Of a DNA stretch of 64,000 nucleotides, positions 23,637 through 35,342 are shown one piece after another. The translations under genes were made by a program, and so were the position numbers. The notes beneath the pieces were generated by a model. That model searched no databases and was not told the origin of the DNA. It saw nothing but the letters and a program-made list of their open reading frames with translations. Source of the DNA: Yamagishiella unicocca (lineage: Eukaryota; Chlorophyta; Chlorophyceae; Chlamydomonadales; Volvocaceae); contig BDSL01000036.1 of the NCBI GenBank assembly GCA_003116995.1, positions 496,001 to 560,000 of the forward strand, written 5' to 3'. The stretch's first letter is position 1, and each line of letters begins with the position of its first letter.

Positions 23637-26600
23637 ATGGGCGCTTCAGAGACTGCCCCGCAGCGGGGTCCTGATCCGACCGCGGGCTTCTTCAACAAAT
23701 TCGCTTTTCGATGGATGTTTAAGCACGTTGGTGAAGCTCGTGAGTGCATCAAGGGGCTGGGCACTACCCGCAGTCCACCGACGCGCGCATCGCAAATACT
23801 GAACCTTCTCCCCTATCGGTCCGCAGGCAGGAATGGCAGCCTTGACCCGGAGGCGATGGGGATGCCTCCAGAGAACCATGCCCACGAAGTAAGTATTGGT
23901 GAAACGCGTAGTATGCGAAAAGCGACTGATACGAACTGCATTGCGCAAGTCGCGCCTTCGCCTTTCATATCGGCTGATCTTGCGGTCGCTTCCTACAGGC
24001 TTACGATATCTTCGCGTCTAACTGGGCCACGGAGATGAAGCTGAGGGATTCAAGCGATAGCAAGCCCTCGCTGGTCCGTGCTCTGCGCAAGTCGTTCGGC
24101 TGGTACTACATGGTGGCTGGCTTGTGCAAGTTGGGCTGGTCCACCTTCGTCATCACCGGCGCGTTCTACTTCGTGCGCAGGTATGCTAAGGGAACAATCA
24201 GCGCATGGGATGACTGGTCTGCGTAGCCCTTGTGTAGCGTGCAATGTCCGTAAGAAAAGCCACACGCTGCCTCATCCGCTCTCAGGTTGCAATTACTGCC
24301 ATCATTACATGACATTTCGATTTCCCAACTTTTCCCTTTTCCTTCCCTCAGTCTGCTCGCCCACGTCAACGGAATCTCAGCTGGGCGCCTGTACTCTACC
24401 ACCGCTGCGGGCTGGGGCCTGATGGCAGGTTTCACAATTGACGCTTGGTTCCTGGGCCTGTGCCTGCAGCGCATGGGATACATCTGCATGTCGGTTGGCA
24501 TTCGCGCCCGCGCCGCACTCGTGCAAGCCGTCACACACAAAGCTTTCCGCCTCAACACCGTCCGTGCCGATCAGTCCGCTGCTATCGTCAACTTCGTGTC
24601 GTCGGATATCCAGAAGATCTACGATGGTGCCCTGGTGGGTGCCCTGTCTTGAGGGCGCGCTTTGCTGGGCGTGGGTGACTGGTCGGCCTTATTCTGTATA
24701 TGATTGTCTGGCTCGGCACGAGCGGATGGAGTGGAATTTTGGGATTCTCAACCTTCAGAACAAGTATTTACCGCCCCCAATCCATGTGCGATGCAGGAGT
24801 TCCACTACCTGTGGACTGCACCGTTCGAGGCCGCCGCCATCCTGGCTCTGCTGGGCTACCTGACCAACGACAGCATGCTGCCGGGCCTTGGAGTGATCCT
24901 GCTGGTGCTGCCGCTGCAGTACTTCTTCGGCTACAAAATCATTAAGATCAAGATGGAGAACGCCAAGCACGTCGCACACCGCAGCTCCATCCTGCAGGAG
25001 GTGCTGCCCGCCATCAAGCTGGTCAAGTACTACGCGTGGGAGCAGTACTTCGAGAACGAGATCTCCAAGGTGAGACGCCTTTTTTATTGGGAAAGCTGAA
25101 TAGTGCCTGGGTTAATTTGGGAAAGCTGAATAGTACCTGGCTGGTCGTGTCGAGCGATGGCTAGATGCTGGGAAGGAAGTACATCAAGCCCCTCGCGTTG
25201 TCCGAACTGCAGGTTCGCAAGAAGGAGCTGGACTTGAACTTCTGGAACGCCGTGATGAAGGTCATCAACGTGGCCTGCGTCTTCTGCGTGCCGCCCTTGA
25301 CTGCCTTCGTCATCTTCACCGCGTACGAGTTCCAGAAGGATCGCCTGGTGTCCTCGGTCGCCTTCACCACTTTGTCTCTGTTCAACATCCTGCGTTTCCC
25401 GCTGGTGGTGCTGCCAAAGGCTCTGCGCGCCGTGTCTGGTAGGTTTGTTTTGGAGGCAACAGTGTTGGAAGGTGTAATTGCTTGCTAGTGCACTCGTTGA
25501 TGTCAACCAACGCTGCTAGCTCAAGTAATGGTGGAAGCTCATGTTGGGATGGCCTCCCCGTCCCTGCCCCTCCACCGTACCGCAGAGGCCCATGCTTCGC
25601 TGACCCGCCTGGAGGAGTACCTTCTGGAGGAAGTGGCCCAAGGAACAGCCGCCGTCAAGAACACGAAGTCCACTGCCGCCGGTGCCCACATTGTAAGCCG
25701 GACGATGTGTTTAGCTTGCAAGTACGGACATATGTCGGGGAACCAGGTTTTGCATGCACTAGCTGCCAATCAATATGGATGACTGATTTCTTTTGCCCTG
25801 GATTTTTTCGCAGGACAACGCCGTCTTCCACCACCCCAGCAACCCCAACTGGTGAGGAGTGCTGGCGGGTTGGGGTCAGCTTGCCGTGTTTGACGGTTTA
25901 CGGTTAACATTCGCCGGGTTAACTTACAATTTCGTCGTGTATTAACCTTTTTTGAAAACCATACAATTTACGATAACTATTTCGTATTCCTCGGCGCAGG
26001 CATTTGCACATCCCTCGCTTCGACGTGCGCCCGGGTGAGGTGGTGGCCGTGGTGGGCCGCATCGGCGCCGGCAAGTCCTCCCTCATTCAGGCTATCTTGA
26101 ACAACATGGTCAAGGAGCACGGTGCTCAGCAAGTGGGCGGCCGTATCTCGTACGTGCCCCAGAACCCCTGGCTCCAGAACCTGTCCATCCGCGACAACGT
26201 GATGTTCGGCGAGGCGTGGGATGAGAACAAGTACGAAGCTGTCATCGATGCTTGCGCGCTGACCATGGACCTTCAAATCCTGCCCCAGGGTGACCAGAGC
26301 AAGTAAGTATTGAAAGCTTAAGTTGGATGCGTTTGCGATCAGTTGACCGTTTGCTATCGGGAAATTTGGGAACCTTAGAAAAGCCACGTGGCATGCGGCG
26401 ATACCAATAGTGGTAATGTTGGAATGGTCTTGTGCAGGGCTGGCATTCGCGGTGTTAACTTCTCTGGTGGCCAGCGCCAGCGTGTCAACCTGGCTCGCTG
26501 CGCTTACGCTGACGCCGACCTGGTGCTGCTGGACAACGCTCTGTCCGCCGTGGACCACCACACCGCCCACCACATCTTCGAGAAGTGCATCAAGGGTCTG

Positions 26601-29600
26601 TTCGCGCAGAAGGCTGTCATCCTCGTCACTCACCAGATTGAGTTCATGCCCCAGTGCGACTCCGTTGCAATTATGGATGAGGGCCGCTGCTTGTACTTCG
26701 GTGAGTGTCAGATTCAGATCCACCACCACTGGAAATGCAGCTGTAGGGTCTTCCGCATGTTGGTTACGGGTACATAGCAATCGGTATGTCGTTCACCGAA
26801 TTGCATCCGACGCCCGACTAGTTACGAGTTACGCAGCCTGCTAGGTACACTAGATGGATCCAGCATACTCCCGTGATAAATTGCACAGACATGTTCTGAC
26901 TTCTGCGCCGGCTTACCACCTTCCGGTTTACCACCTTCGCAGGCAAGTGGAACGAGGAGGCCCAGAACCTCCTGGGCAAGCTTCTGCCCATCACCCACCT
27001 GCTACACGCCGCCGGTTCGCAGGAGGCTGCCCCCTCCGCGCCCAAGAAGAAGGAGGATAAGGCTGGCCCCCAGAAGTCGTGAGTATGGGTTATGGCACCA
27101 CTGTCAGTTTCCTCGATAGCAGTTCTTTCCGCGGAACTCTATTACAGCCCCTTGCAGTCATTTCAGCGCACTGAATCCGGCCTTCTTAACGCACACCACC
27201 TGTTTTTTACACTAACAGGCAGTCGCTGCAGCTGACCCTGGCGCCGACCTCCATCGGCAAGCCGACCCCCAAGGAGCAGAAGCCGGAGCAGAAGCTGACC
27301 GCCTACAAGTCCGCGCTCATCTACACGTACTACGGTAACCTCTTCCTCGGTAAGTGGTAGCGGTGTGGCTCATATCTGTGTTTCAATGCCCCGGGTGGCC
27401 TGCAATGCGACAATAAGGATCTGGTACTGGGGTCGCTCGCTAACTGGGCGCGCTCACTGGGCTGGTACTGGGCTCGCTCGCTAACGCACAAACGCGCAAA
27501 ATTTCCCCTTCTCCTCGCAGTCGGCGTTTGCTTCTTCTTCTTCCTGGCCGCCCAGACCACCCGCCAGATGTCCGACTTCTGGGTCCGCTGGTGGGTCAAC
27601 GACGAGTACGACAAGTTCGCTAACCCCAAGAAGCAGGATGCGGCCGCCACCAAGTACTACACCCTCATCTACCTGCTGCTTGTCGGCCTCTTCTACCTGA
27701 CCATGCTACTCCGTGGAGCGACCTTCCTGTGGTGGGTTCTCCGCTCGTCTGAGAACATTCGTAAGAAGGCGCTCAACAACGTCCTGCACGCCCCTATGGG
27801 CTTCTTCCTGGTCACCCCCGTCGGCGACTTGCTGCTGAACTTCACCAAGGATCAGGACATCATGGACGAGAACCTGCCTGACGCCATCCACTTCATGGGT
27901 ATCTACGGCCTGATTCTGCTGGCCACCACCATCACCGTGTCCGTCACCATCAACTTCTTCGGCGCCTTCACCGGCTTCCTCATCATCATGACCCTGGTGA
28001 TGCTCTCCATCTACCTGCCCGCCGCCACCGCGCTGAAGAAGGCCCGCGCCGTCAGCGGCGGCCAGCTGGTCGGCCTGGTTGCCGAGGTCCTGGAGGGCCT
28101 GGGTGTCGTTCAGGCTTTCTCCAAGCAGGAGTTCTTCATCGAGGAGGCAGCCCGCCGTACCGACATCACCAACGCGGCCGTGTTCAACGCCGAGTCGCTC
28201 AACTTGTGGCTTGCTTTCTGGTGCGACCTCATCGGCGCTGGCCTCGTGGGTGTTGTGAGCGCCTTCGCCGTCGGAATGAAGGGTGAGCCTGCGGGAGGGG
28301 TTGAAGATAAGCCTGAAGATAAGTGGGCATATGGTGCATTGCGCTGCCTGCATAGTCGCATTGCGCTGCCTGCATAGTCCTGTGTCTGCGAAATCCAATG
28401 CTGCTGCTGTTCGCGAGGCTTAAGGACCCTCCCTTGACCCCAATCCGCGCAGAATCTCTGGGTGCCGCCACTGTCGGTCTGGCCTTCTCCAACATTATTC
28501 AGATGCTTGTGTTCTACACCTGGGTGGTGCGCTTCATCTCCGAGTCCATTTCTCTCTTCAACAGTGTCGAGGGGGTAAGTCGGCCATGGTTGGCGAGCCT
28601 CATTTGGGACAGCCATTGGGACTTCCCTCCAAATGCCTTGCCCTGATGCCTTGCCCTGTCTTCCGTCCCAACCCTTCCTCCGATCAAACCGCTGACTCAT
28701 GCGCCCGCCTCCGCTCGCTCCTCCCTCCAGATGGCCTACCTTGCCGACTACGTCCCTCACGACGGTGTGTTCTACGACCAGAAGCAGCTGAACGGTGTCG
28801 CGAAGGTCATCACTCTGCCCGACGGCCAGATCGTGCCTGGTGAGTGGTGCAAGCGATGAATTTTGGGCAGCGGTGTTCTCCTATCCCTTCCTCCTAAAAT
28901 TTTAGATGTGTGTGAAAACGTTCGTGGACGCAGTTGTTCTATGTCGTGCAGGGTTCTATGCCTGAAGAGTACACATCATGCCGCGCTGCCTAACCGGGAT
29001 CCCTTCCTTTTTCGCCCACCCACAGCATCGAGCAAGGTGCAGGTGGTTGTGGATGACGCCGCCCTGGCTCGCTGGCCCGCTACCGGCAACATCCGTTTCG
29101 AGGACGTGTGGATGCAGTACCGCTTGGATGCTCCTTGGGCCCTGAAGGGTGTGACCTTCAAGATCAGCGACGGCGAGAAGGTTGGCGCCGTGGGCCGCAC
29201 TGGCTCGGGCAAGTCCACTACGCTGCTGGCGCTGTACCGTATGTTCGAGCTGGGCCGCGGCCGCATCCTCATCGACGGCGTCGACATCGCCACCCTGAGC
29301 CTCAAGCGCCTCCGCACTGGTAAGCGGGGACGGCACTTGTGCTGCGGGTCTGGGCTTTGTTTGCTGTGGCGCCATTCGCTTCCAACCACCATCGCGGCGG
29401 ACCGGTCCTAACATTCCTTATGCGCATGTGCCCTGCAGGCTTGTCCATCATCCCCCAGGAGCCAGTCATGTTCACCGGCACCGTGCGCTCGAACCTGGAC
29501 CCCTTCGGCGAGTTCAAGGACGACACCGTGCTTTGGGAGGTGCTCAACAAGGTCGGGCTGGAGGCTCAGGCGCAACACGCTGGTGGTCTTGAGGGCCGTG

Positions 29601-29995
29601 TCGACGGCACCGGTGGCAAGGCCTGGTCGCTGGGTCAGATGCAGCTGGTGTGCCTGGCCCGCGCCGCCCTGCGCGCCGTGCCCATCCTGTGCTTGGACGA
29701 GGCCACCGCCGCCATGGACCCGCACACGGAGCAGATCGTGCAGGAGACGATCAAGAAGGTGTTCGACGACCGCACCACCATCACCATTGCGCACCGCCTT
29801 GACACCATCATCGAGTCGGACAAGGTGCTGGTTATGGAGGCGGGCGAGCTGAAGGAGTACGCGCCTCCCGCGCAGCTACTGGCTAACCGCGAGACTATGT
29901 TCTCCAAGCTGGTCGACAAGACCGGGCCGGCTGCTGCCGCCGCACTGCGGAAGATGGCTGACGAGCACTTCTCCAAGGGAGGCGTGCGACACTAA
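23637..29995 (+). CDS. ABCC/MRP-type ABC transporter, HLA3 bicarbonate transporter orthologue (1,316 residues)
   Basis: 17 exons: 23637-23739, 23827-23888, 23999-24180, 24352-24634, 24797-25069, 25213-25438, 25586-25692, 25814-25851, 26000-26302, 26438-26700, 26943-27078, 27219-27349, 27521-28282, 28453-28574, 28731-28839, 29026-29319, 29439-29995 (3,951 nt, phases close). Order: TMD1 (about 80-400), NBD1, linker, TMD2 (about 690-990), NBD2, with no extra N-terminal TMD0. NBD1 has Walker A GRIGAGKS (about 444-451), signature NFSGGQRQR and Walker B LVLLDNALSAVD. NBD2 has Walker A GRTGSGKS (about 1090-1097), signature SLGQMQLVCLAR and Walker B LCLDEATAAMD. HLA3 in C. reinhardtii is a plasma-membrane HCO3- importer of about this length, induced at low CO2. 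Orthology is inferred from architecture, length and the nearby aspartate aminotransferase; another ABCC paralogue is not excluded. Confidence 0.9.
25087..25140 (+). repeat. duplicated 24-bp unit in HLA3 intron 5
   Basis: TTGGGAAAGCTGAATAGT followed by GCCTGG or ACCTGG occurs at 25087-25110 and 25117-25140. Confidence 0.85.
28336..28379 (+). repeat. perfect tandem duplication of 22 bp in HLA3 intron 13
   Basis: GCATTGCGCTGCCTGCATAG plus TC occurs twice without a gap. Confidence 0.9.
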
Positions 29996-30689
29996 GGGAC
30001 GGGCATCATCGAGTTGGTGACTGGTGGTTACTAAGGGCACGTACGTGATTTTCAGGGGCAGTTAAAAGTGATCCCACGAGAGAAGGGATCATCCCAGATG
30101 AATTGAGAGAATCAGATACCGTTATTAAACAGCAGGACCGAATGGGTTCGTAGCTGAGGGCGGGTCCAAGAGGAAAGCGAAGCGTCGAAGCCGTGACCCC
30201 GGCTTATTTACGGGCCGAATACATCTTTTTGCCGCCCCAGTTTTGTGTGCATTTCGTGATTGCGAGCAGGAGTCGCTTGGAGTGGAGTGAAATGTCGTAG
30301 CATAGATCGTGGAGTATACCAGACCTTCTCGCAAACACGCACTCGCTGCAAACACGCTATGTTTGCTGGTCGCGAGGAAGTGATGTTTCGGGATTTTTAG
30401 AGTGGGCGTACCGGTTTCAGTCGACGGAGCTCGATGGTTTCAGTGTGGTGCTTGATGCGCTAAGCAATCCCGTGATGGTGCGGTTGTACATTGGTCTTAT
30501 CTGGTTATTTGTCCTAATGTGCTAAGAAGGCTTTCCCGTGGGTTTAGATGCGGTGTTAGTGTTGGAGCTGGCAATAGCCTATACGCCTTTTTCGTACCTG
30601 CGCAATGGCACAAGTACATCTGGTGTACTTATTGCTTACTTATTCAGCCTTCTGAAATAAGGAAATCGCGAGTTGATATCAGTTCTGTA

Positions 30690-30694
30690 TGTAA
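30690..30694 (+). other. poly(A) signal TGTAA for HLA3
   Basis: First TGTAA seen after the HLA3 stop, about 700 bases downstream. Confidence 0.5.
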
Positions 30695-31386
30695 CCGCTA
30701 GACAGTTATCCGGTTCCCACCGTGCAGTTACCAGTAATCACCCAACCGCGCACCTATTGGTGCAATCGTGACATGGCTTGGTTTACAACAGGCACGCAAT
30801 GTACCTGATAGCCTACGTACTCGGTCATCTAAATTATGGCCATGCCTGACGGCTCGAGCGACATCTGGGTGAGAATACATGGGAATGCATGCAACTTCAC
30901 CCTCACTAATTTGCTTAAAGCAAACGGCCTTTACGCCATCAAGTTTTAGGCAAAATTGGTTAGCACTCAAGTAAATGACGTGCCTCAATAGTTTTTACCA
31001 GTAGTCGTACACTACCGTACCTGTACATGAAGCACTTTGTTTGTGGATTGCCTTAAAGTGTGTCCCTCTTGACTGCTGGGTCATCCAGCCGGGTCAACCC
31101 ATACACGGGAGCACCATTTACCCAGGCGATATGCTAGTGGCAGCTCCAGCAGTCGAGCACCCGAGAAGAGTCATGTGCCCGCCGTCGCCTCAGGTTTGTC
31201 CGGTGTCCCTGCCCGCCAGTGCATGACACCCATGCAATGCCTGTATGGCTAAGCTAAGACGGGTGTGGTCTCTCATTAGAGAACGAGAGAGCTATGAGAT
31301 TCATGGATGTCCTTACACCTCATGCCCCGCAATAAATCCGGGGGCGTCCTCGCTACGGCCTGCCGTACAGGCACCAGAGTGCGGCC

Positions 31387-31391
31387 TTACA
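31387..31391 (-). other. poly(A) signal TGTAA for the CCCH gene
   Basis: TTACA on the plus strand, about 120 bases past the stop codon of the minus-strand gene. Confidence 0.5.
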
Positions 31392-31512
31392 AAATGTGCC
31401 GCATTTTATACATGCACATACACGAACTGCACCACCTCATCCAATAAGCCTAGGCTGTGGCTAACGCCGGCAGCAGGTAGCGTATGCGTCCGACGCTGCC
31501 TGCCAGCCGCAG

Positions 31513-34500
31513 CTAAAAGTCCTCGTCGCCGCTGTTGATCGCGCGCTGCAGCATGGGCTGCATCGGCCGCAGGTAGCCAGCACCGGCAGCCGCCGGTGGC
31601 CCCCAGCCACCGGACGCGCCCAGCTGTGTCGCCGGGCCGCCAGCGCCGGCAGCCGCACTGCCCAGCTGGGCTCCCCCTCCGTCGTTCAGGTGCCCGCCAC
31701 CCTGCTGGTCGGGCCGCAGCCGTGCTCCGCCCGGCCCCCCTGCTGCCGCTGCTGCCCCCCGGTTGGCGATGTCTCGGAAGTACTCCCGCAGCGCCTCCGT
31801 GTCCTCAGCCGGGTAGTGACCCAGGGGGCAGCCGGGCCCGTCCGGGCAGGCGCCTGCATGCAGCAGGTCCGAGAGGGGTGGGGTGGGGGAGGGAGGAAGC
31901 AGCTCGCGGCATGACCGGCGGTGGCTGCATCAGCGCTCCGGACGCAGGGGACACCGCCCACCCTCCCGCACTGACACTGCCGTATGCACCCAACCTTGCA
32001 TCCTTGCCCCGTTGCCCAGTTGCCCGGTTGCCCGGTTGCCCGGTTGCGGCAACTTCCAACGCCCGCAGCTAACGGCCTCACCGCTCTCTATCATGCTGCC
32101 GCATGGCTCCGGCACCGCGGGGTCGTGGCTGAAGCTGCATGCGTCCCCCTTCTGACAGCGGCCCTGGCGCCAGAAGTGGCACGGCAGCAACCGCGTCAAT
32201 GGCTGACCTACGTGGGGGAAGGGGCACTCCGCGCCCTTGCTGCAGCGACCCAGCCGCCAAAATCTGCGCGCGAAGCAGTGCGAGGGGAGGCGGGACGTGC
32301 CGGGGTCCAGGGGGGGTCAGGGGGGTCCAGGGCGGGTCAGGGGGGTGCAGCGTACCGCCGCAGCTACCAATACTGCCGTTCGTCCCCAGGCGGGCGGGGT
32401 GGAAGGAGGCCCCAGGCGGGAGGGGTGGGAGGAGGCCCCAGACAAGTACCATTTCTTCGGGGGTAGCGGGCTGCCACCGTGCGGCAGCAGCTGCGCGGCA
32501 AACATGGGGGTGCAGCAGCCCTCTGCCAAGACACCCTTCCAGTCCCCTTCCGCCGCCTGGCGCCGCACCCACTTGCAGGCTGGGGGCCCCCGCACTTCGG
32601 GCACGGGCCGAGTGGACTCCGGGCCGCCCCCCCCGTTGAGCAGGCGGGCCTTGCGCTGCTGCCGCTGGAACGCCTTGACGTCCGCGTACAGCCCCACCTC
32701 CACACCGCCGCCACCAGCGGCAGCCGAGGCGTCCGGACCGGCAGCGGCCGCCGCGGCGGAGGACGCGTCGGCGCCCCCTCGGCGCTGCGGTTGGTCCAGG
32801 GAGGGTTGTGCGCACGGGGCAGTGGTAAGGATGGAAGACCCCAGCAGTCCTAGGTGCGCTAGTCCTACCCGGATCGCATGCCGGGGAAAGGCGGGTGTTA
32901 AACCACACCAACGATTGGGGCAGCCAGCATGGGCGGGTGCGGGAGGTATGGCGCGTGGCGTTCATTAGTGAGCTACCTAGGGCAGTGCGCCCAGCCCGGA
33001 AGTCCCTACCCCGCTGGTACCAACCCACCCCCGCTCCCGGACCTCTGGGTTGTCGTACTCCCAAACCCAGTCCCCTCCCTGGGTCTCCCCCTCCCTGGTT
33101 CTTTCCCTGCGCCACGCTCCCCTACGTACGACGGCGCTCTGTCGTACCTTGCGCCCCGAAAGCCGCTCCTGGGCCTGATGCTGCGGCCCTGATGCGCCCC
33201 GCCTGCCTGCTGCACCTCGGCCCCCCCGGAGGGACGGTGCTGCTGCCGCCGCTGCTGGCCGCAGTGGCCCCTCCGCGCCCGGGTAGCCCCGCCCTTCAGC
33301 CCGGGCATCACCTCGTCCTCCGCCCCGGCCCCGACCCCGGCCGCGACCCTCCCCCCCAGCGGCGTGCACGGATGGGTCTTCCCCGTCCAGATATACGACA
33401 CCGGAGCCAGCCGCCCCTAACGGCAGCGGCGGCAACGCGGTGGTTGCGGCGGCAGCTTCGAGCGGGGTTGCGCAGGCCCCCCAGTCGCCAGCTGCCCACT
33501 CCCTGGCGCCAATGGCACCGCCATCGCCCTCACGCTGCTCCCCCTCCTCCTCCTCCTTCTCCTCCTTTGGCTCTTTCCATGCCTCCTCGCCCCCAGCCGC
33601 TTCGCCACGGCTCATAAGTTGGCCAGCTGCTCCCTGTCCTGGTCCGAGATCTTGTTGCGGCATCTCCGCTAGAAGGGCAGGCTCCAGCTCTCCACCGCCA
33701 CCCGGTGTGGCAGTGGCAGCGCCCCCGGCAGCCCCACCACCACCACCACCACCACCACCACCTGGTGCTGCTGGTCCCACAGCTCCCGCTCCGAAGTAGA
33801 CGCAACCACTCGTACCCCGGAGGCCACCACCGCCACCATCTGCGTCGGTGGCACCCGGCAACATGGGGACAGCCGCCCCGGCCCCCGCCCCCACCCCCGC
33901 ATCCAAGGCTCCAACCTGCGCCATCTGCGCTACCTGCGCTGTGGCGCTAGCTTCGCCTCGCAGCCCCTGCGGCAGCTCGCGCCATGTACGCGCGCCGCTG
34001 CTACCGGCGGGGTCAGGGGCGTCCTCCTCCTCCTCCTCCTCCTCACCGCCGCCGCCGCCACCGCCGCCGCCATCGCCGCCGCCGTCACGGTGCACAACGC
34101 CGTCGTACGTCCCAGTGGCTGCATCCGCGCCAGCATCCGCGGAGTGCTCCTCGTCACCCGCCTCAGCCCACGACAGCCACTCCGCCGCGCCCCGAGTGCC
34201 GCGGCCCAGCCCAGCTGCTGCACCAGGCGGCGCAGTACCAGGTGCTGGTCTCGGAGCTCCTGTACGGCCACCAACCCCAGCCGCAAGACCAGCACTAGGA
34301 CCGGCGACCGTGCCACTGCCCGCTGCTGCGGCCGCTGCCGCCGCCGCTGCCGCGGCCCTGATGTCGGCCACAGTTCGCACAGCAGTGCGCCGCCGGGGGG
34401 CCGCCGCGAGGGCTGCTGGCGGCTGCGGCTGCGGCGGCGGCGCCTCCTCGGGCCCTTCTTTGCCGCTGGCCCCGCCCTCGTACGCAATGCCGTCGGCTGC

Positions 34501-35310
34501 GTCACCCAGGTCTCCGAACCCCGCCGCTACGTCTGCTGTCCAGCTACCCTGCGCGCCCTGCGCTGCTGGCAGACCCAACCCCGGCACCGACGAGGAGGCG
34601 CCGATGACGAAACCGCCGCTGAGCAGCGGTACCGGCACGTCACCCGCCTCCTCCGCCACCTCCACCGCTGCCGCCGCCGCTGCCGCCGCCGCTGCCGCCG
34701 CCGCTGCCGCCGCCGCCACCACAGCAGCAGGTTTGGCCGCCGCCGGGCCGCCCTTTGCCTGCCCCGGCCGCTTCCCCCCCATCTGCACCAGCGACGTCAC
34801 GCCCACGGACGCCAGCGCGGACAGGTTCCTGTGCGGCCTCGCGCTAATGATGGGCACCAGCGGCCGGAAGCCAGCATCGGGCTGCTCCTCGGCCGGCTGC
34901 TCATCTATGGCCGCGGCAGCAACGGCCCAGTCCTTGCCCCCTGGTGCCGCGGCACCTGCCGAGGCTGGAAGCATGCCAGGGGCAGTAGAGGCTGCGGCAG
35001 CAGCGCCGGTGCCCCGGGGGCTGCTGGGCTGGGGCTGTCGCCGCCGCTGCTGGTGCTGCTGGGTCGCTGCAGCAGCCGGCTGCGCGGCGGGAGGTAGGGA
35101 CGCGGGGCCCGGCAGCACCAGGGAGCCCCCTGCCGCCACCGCCACAGCGGCAGCAGGGCCAGCGGGGGCCAGCAGGGGGGCGAGGTGCGCGGCATCGCAG
35201 CCGGTGCCGCGGTCGCCACCGGCCAGCTCGTCCGCCTCCTCGGAGTCGTCCGACAGCGACCCCAAATCATCGCCGGGTGCCTCCGCCTCCGTCGCCTCCG
35301 CCTCCGCTGC

Positions 35311-35342
<32 letters not shown>

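Larger units (their letters stand above)
29996..31512. other. convergent intergenic region
   Basis: 3' UTRs of HLA3 (+) and the CCCH gene (-) meet here. Short frames such as 30728-30988 (-) show no family signal. No further gene was seen. Confidence 0.55.

Noticed and set aside
32573..32703. Continuation of CCCH exon 2 through [19 protein letters not shown]
   Set aside because: The frame stays open, but ending the exon at TGC AA|gtgggt joins in phase to a third exon that completes a CCCH finger; the extension is intron.
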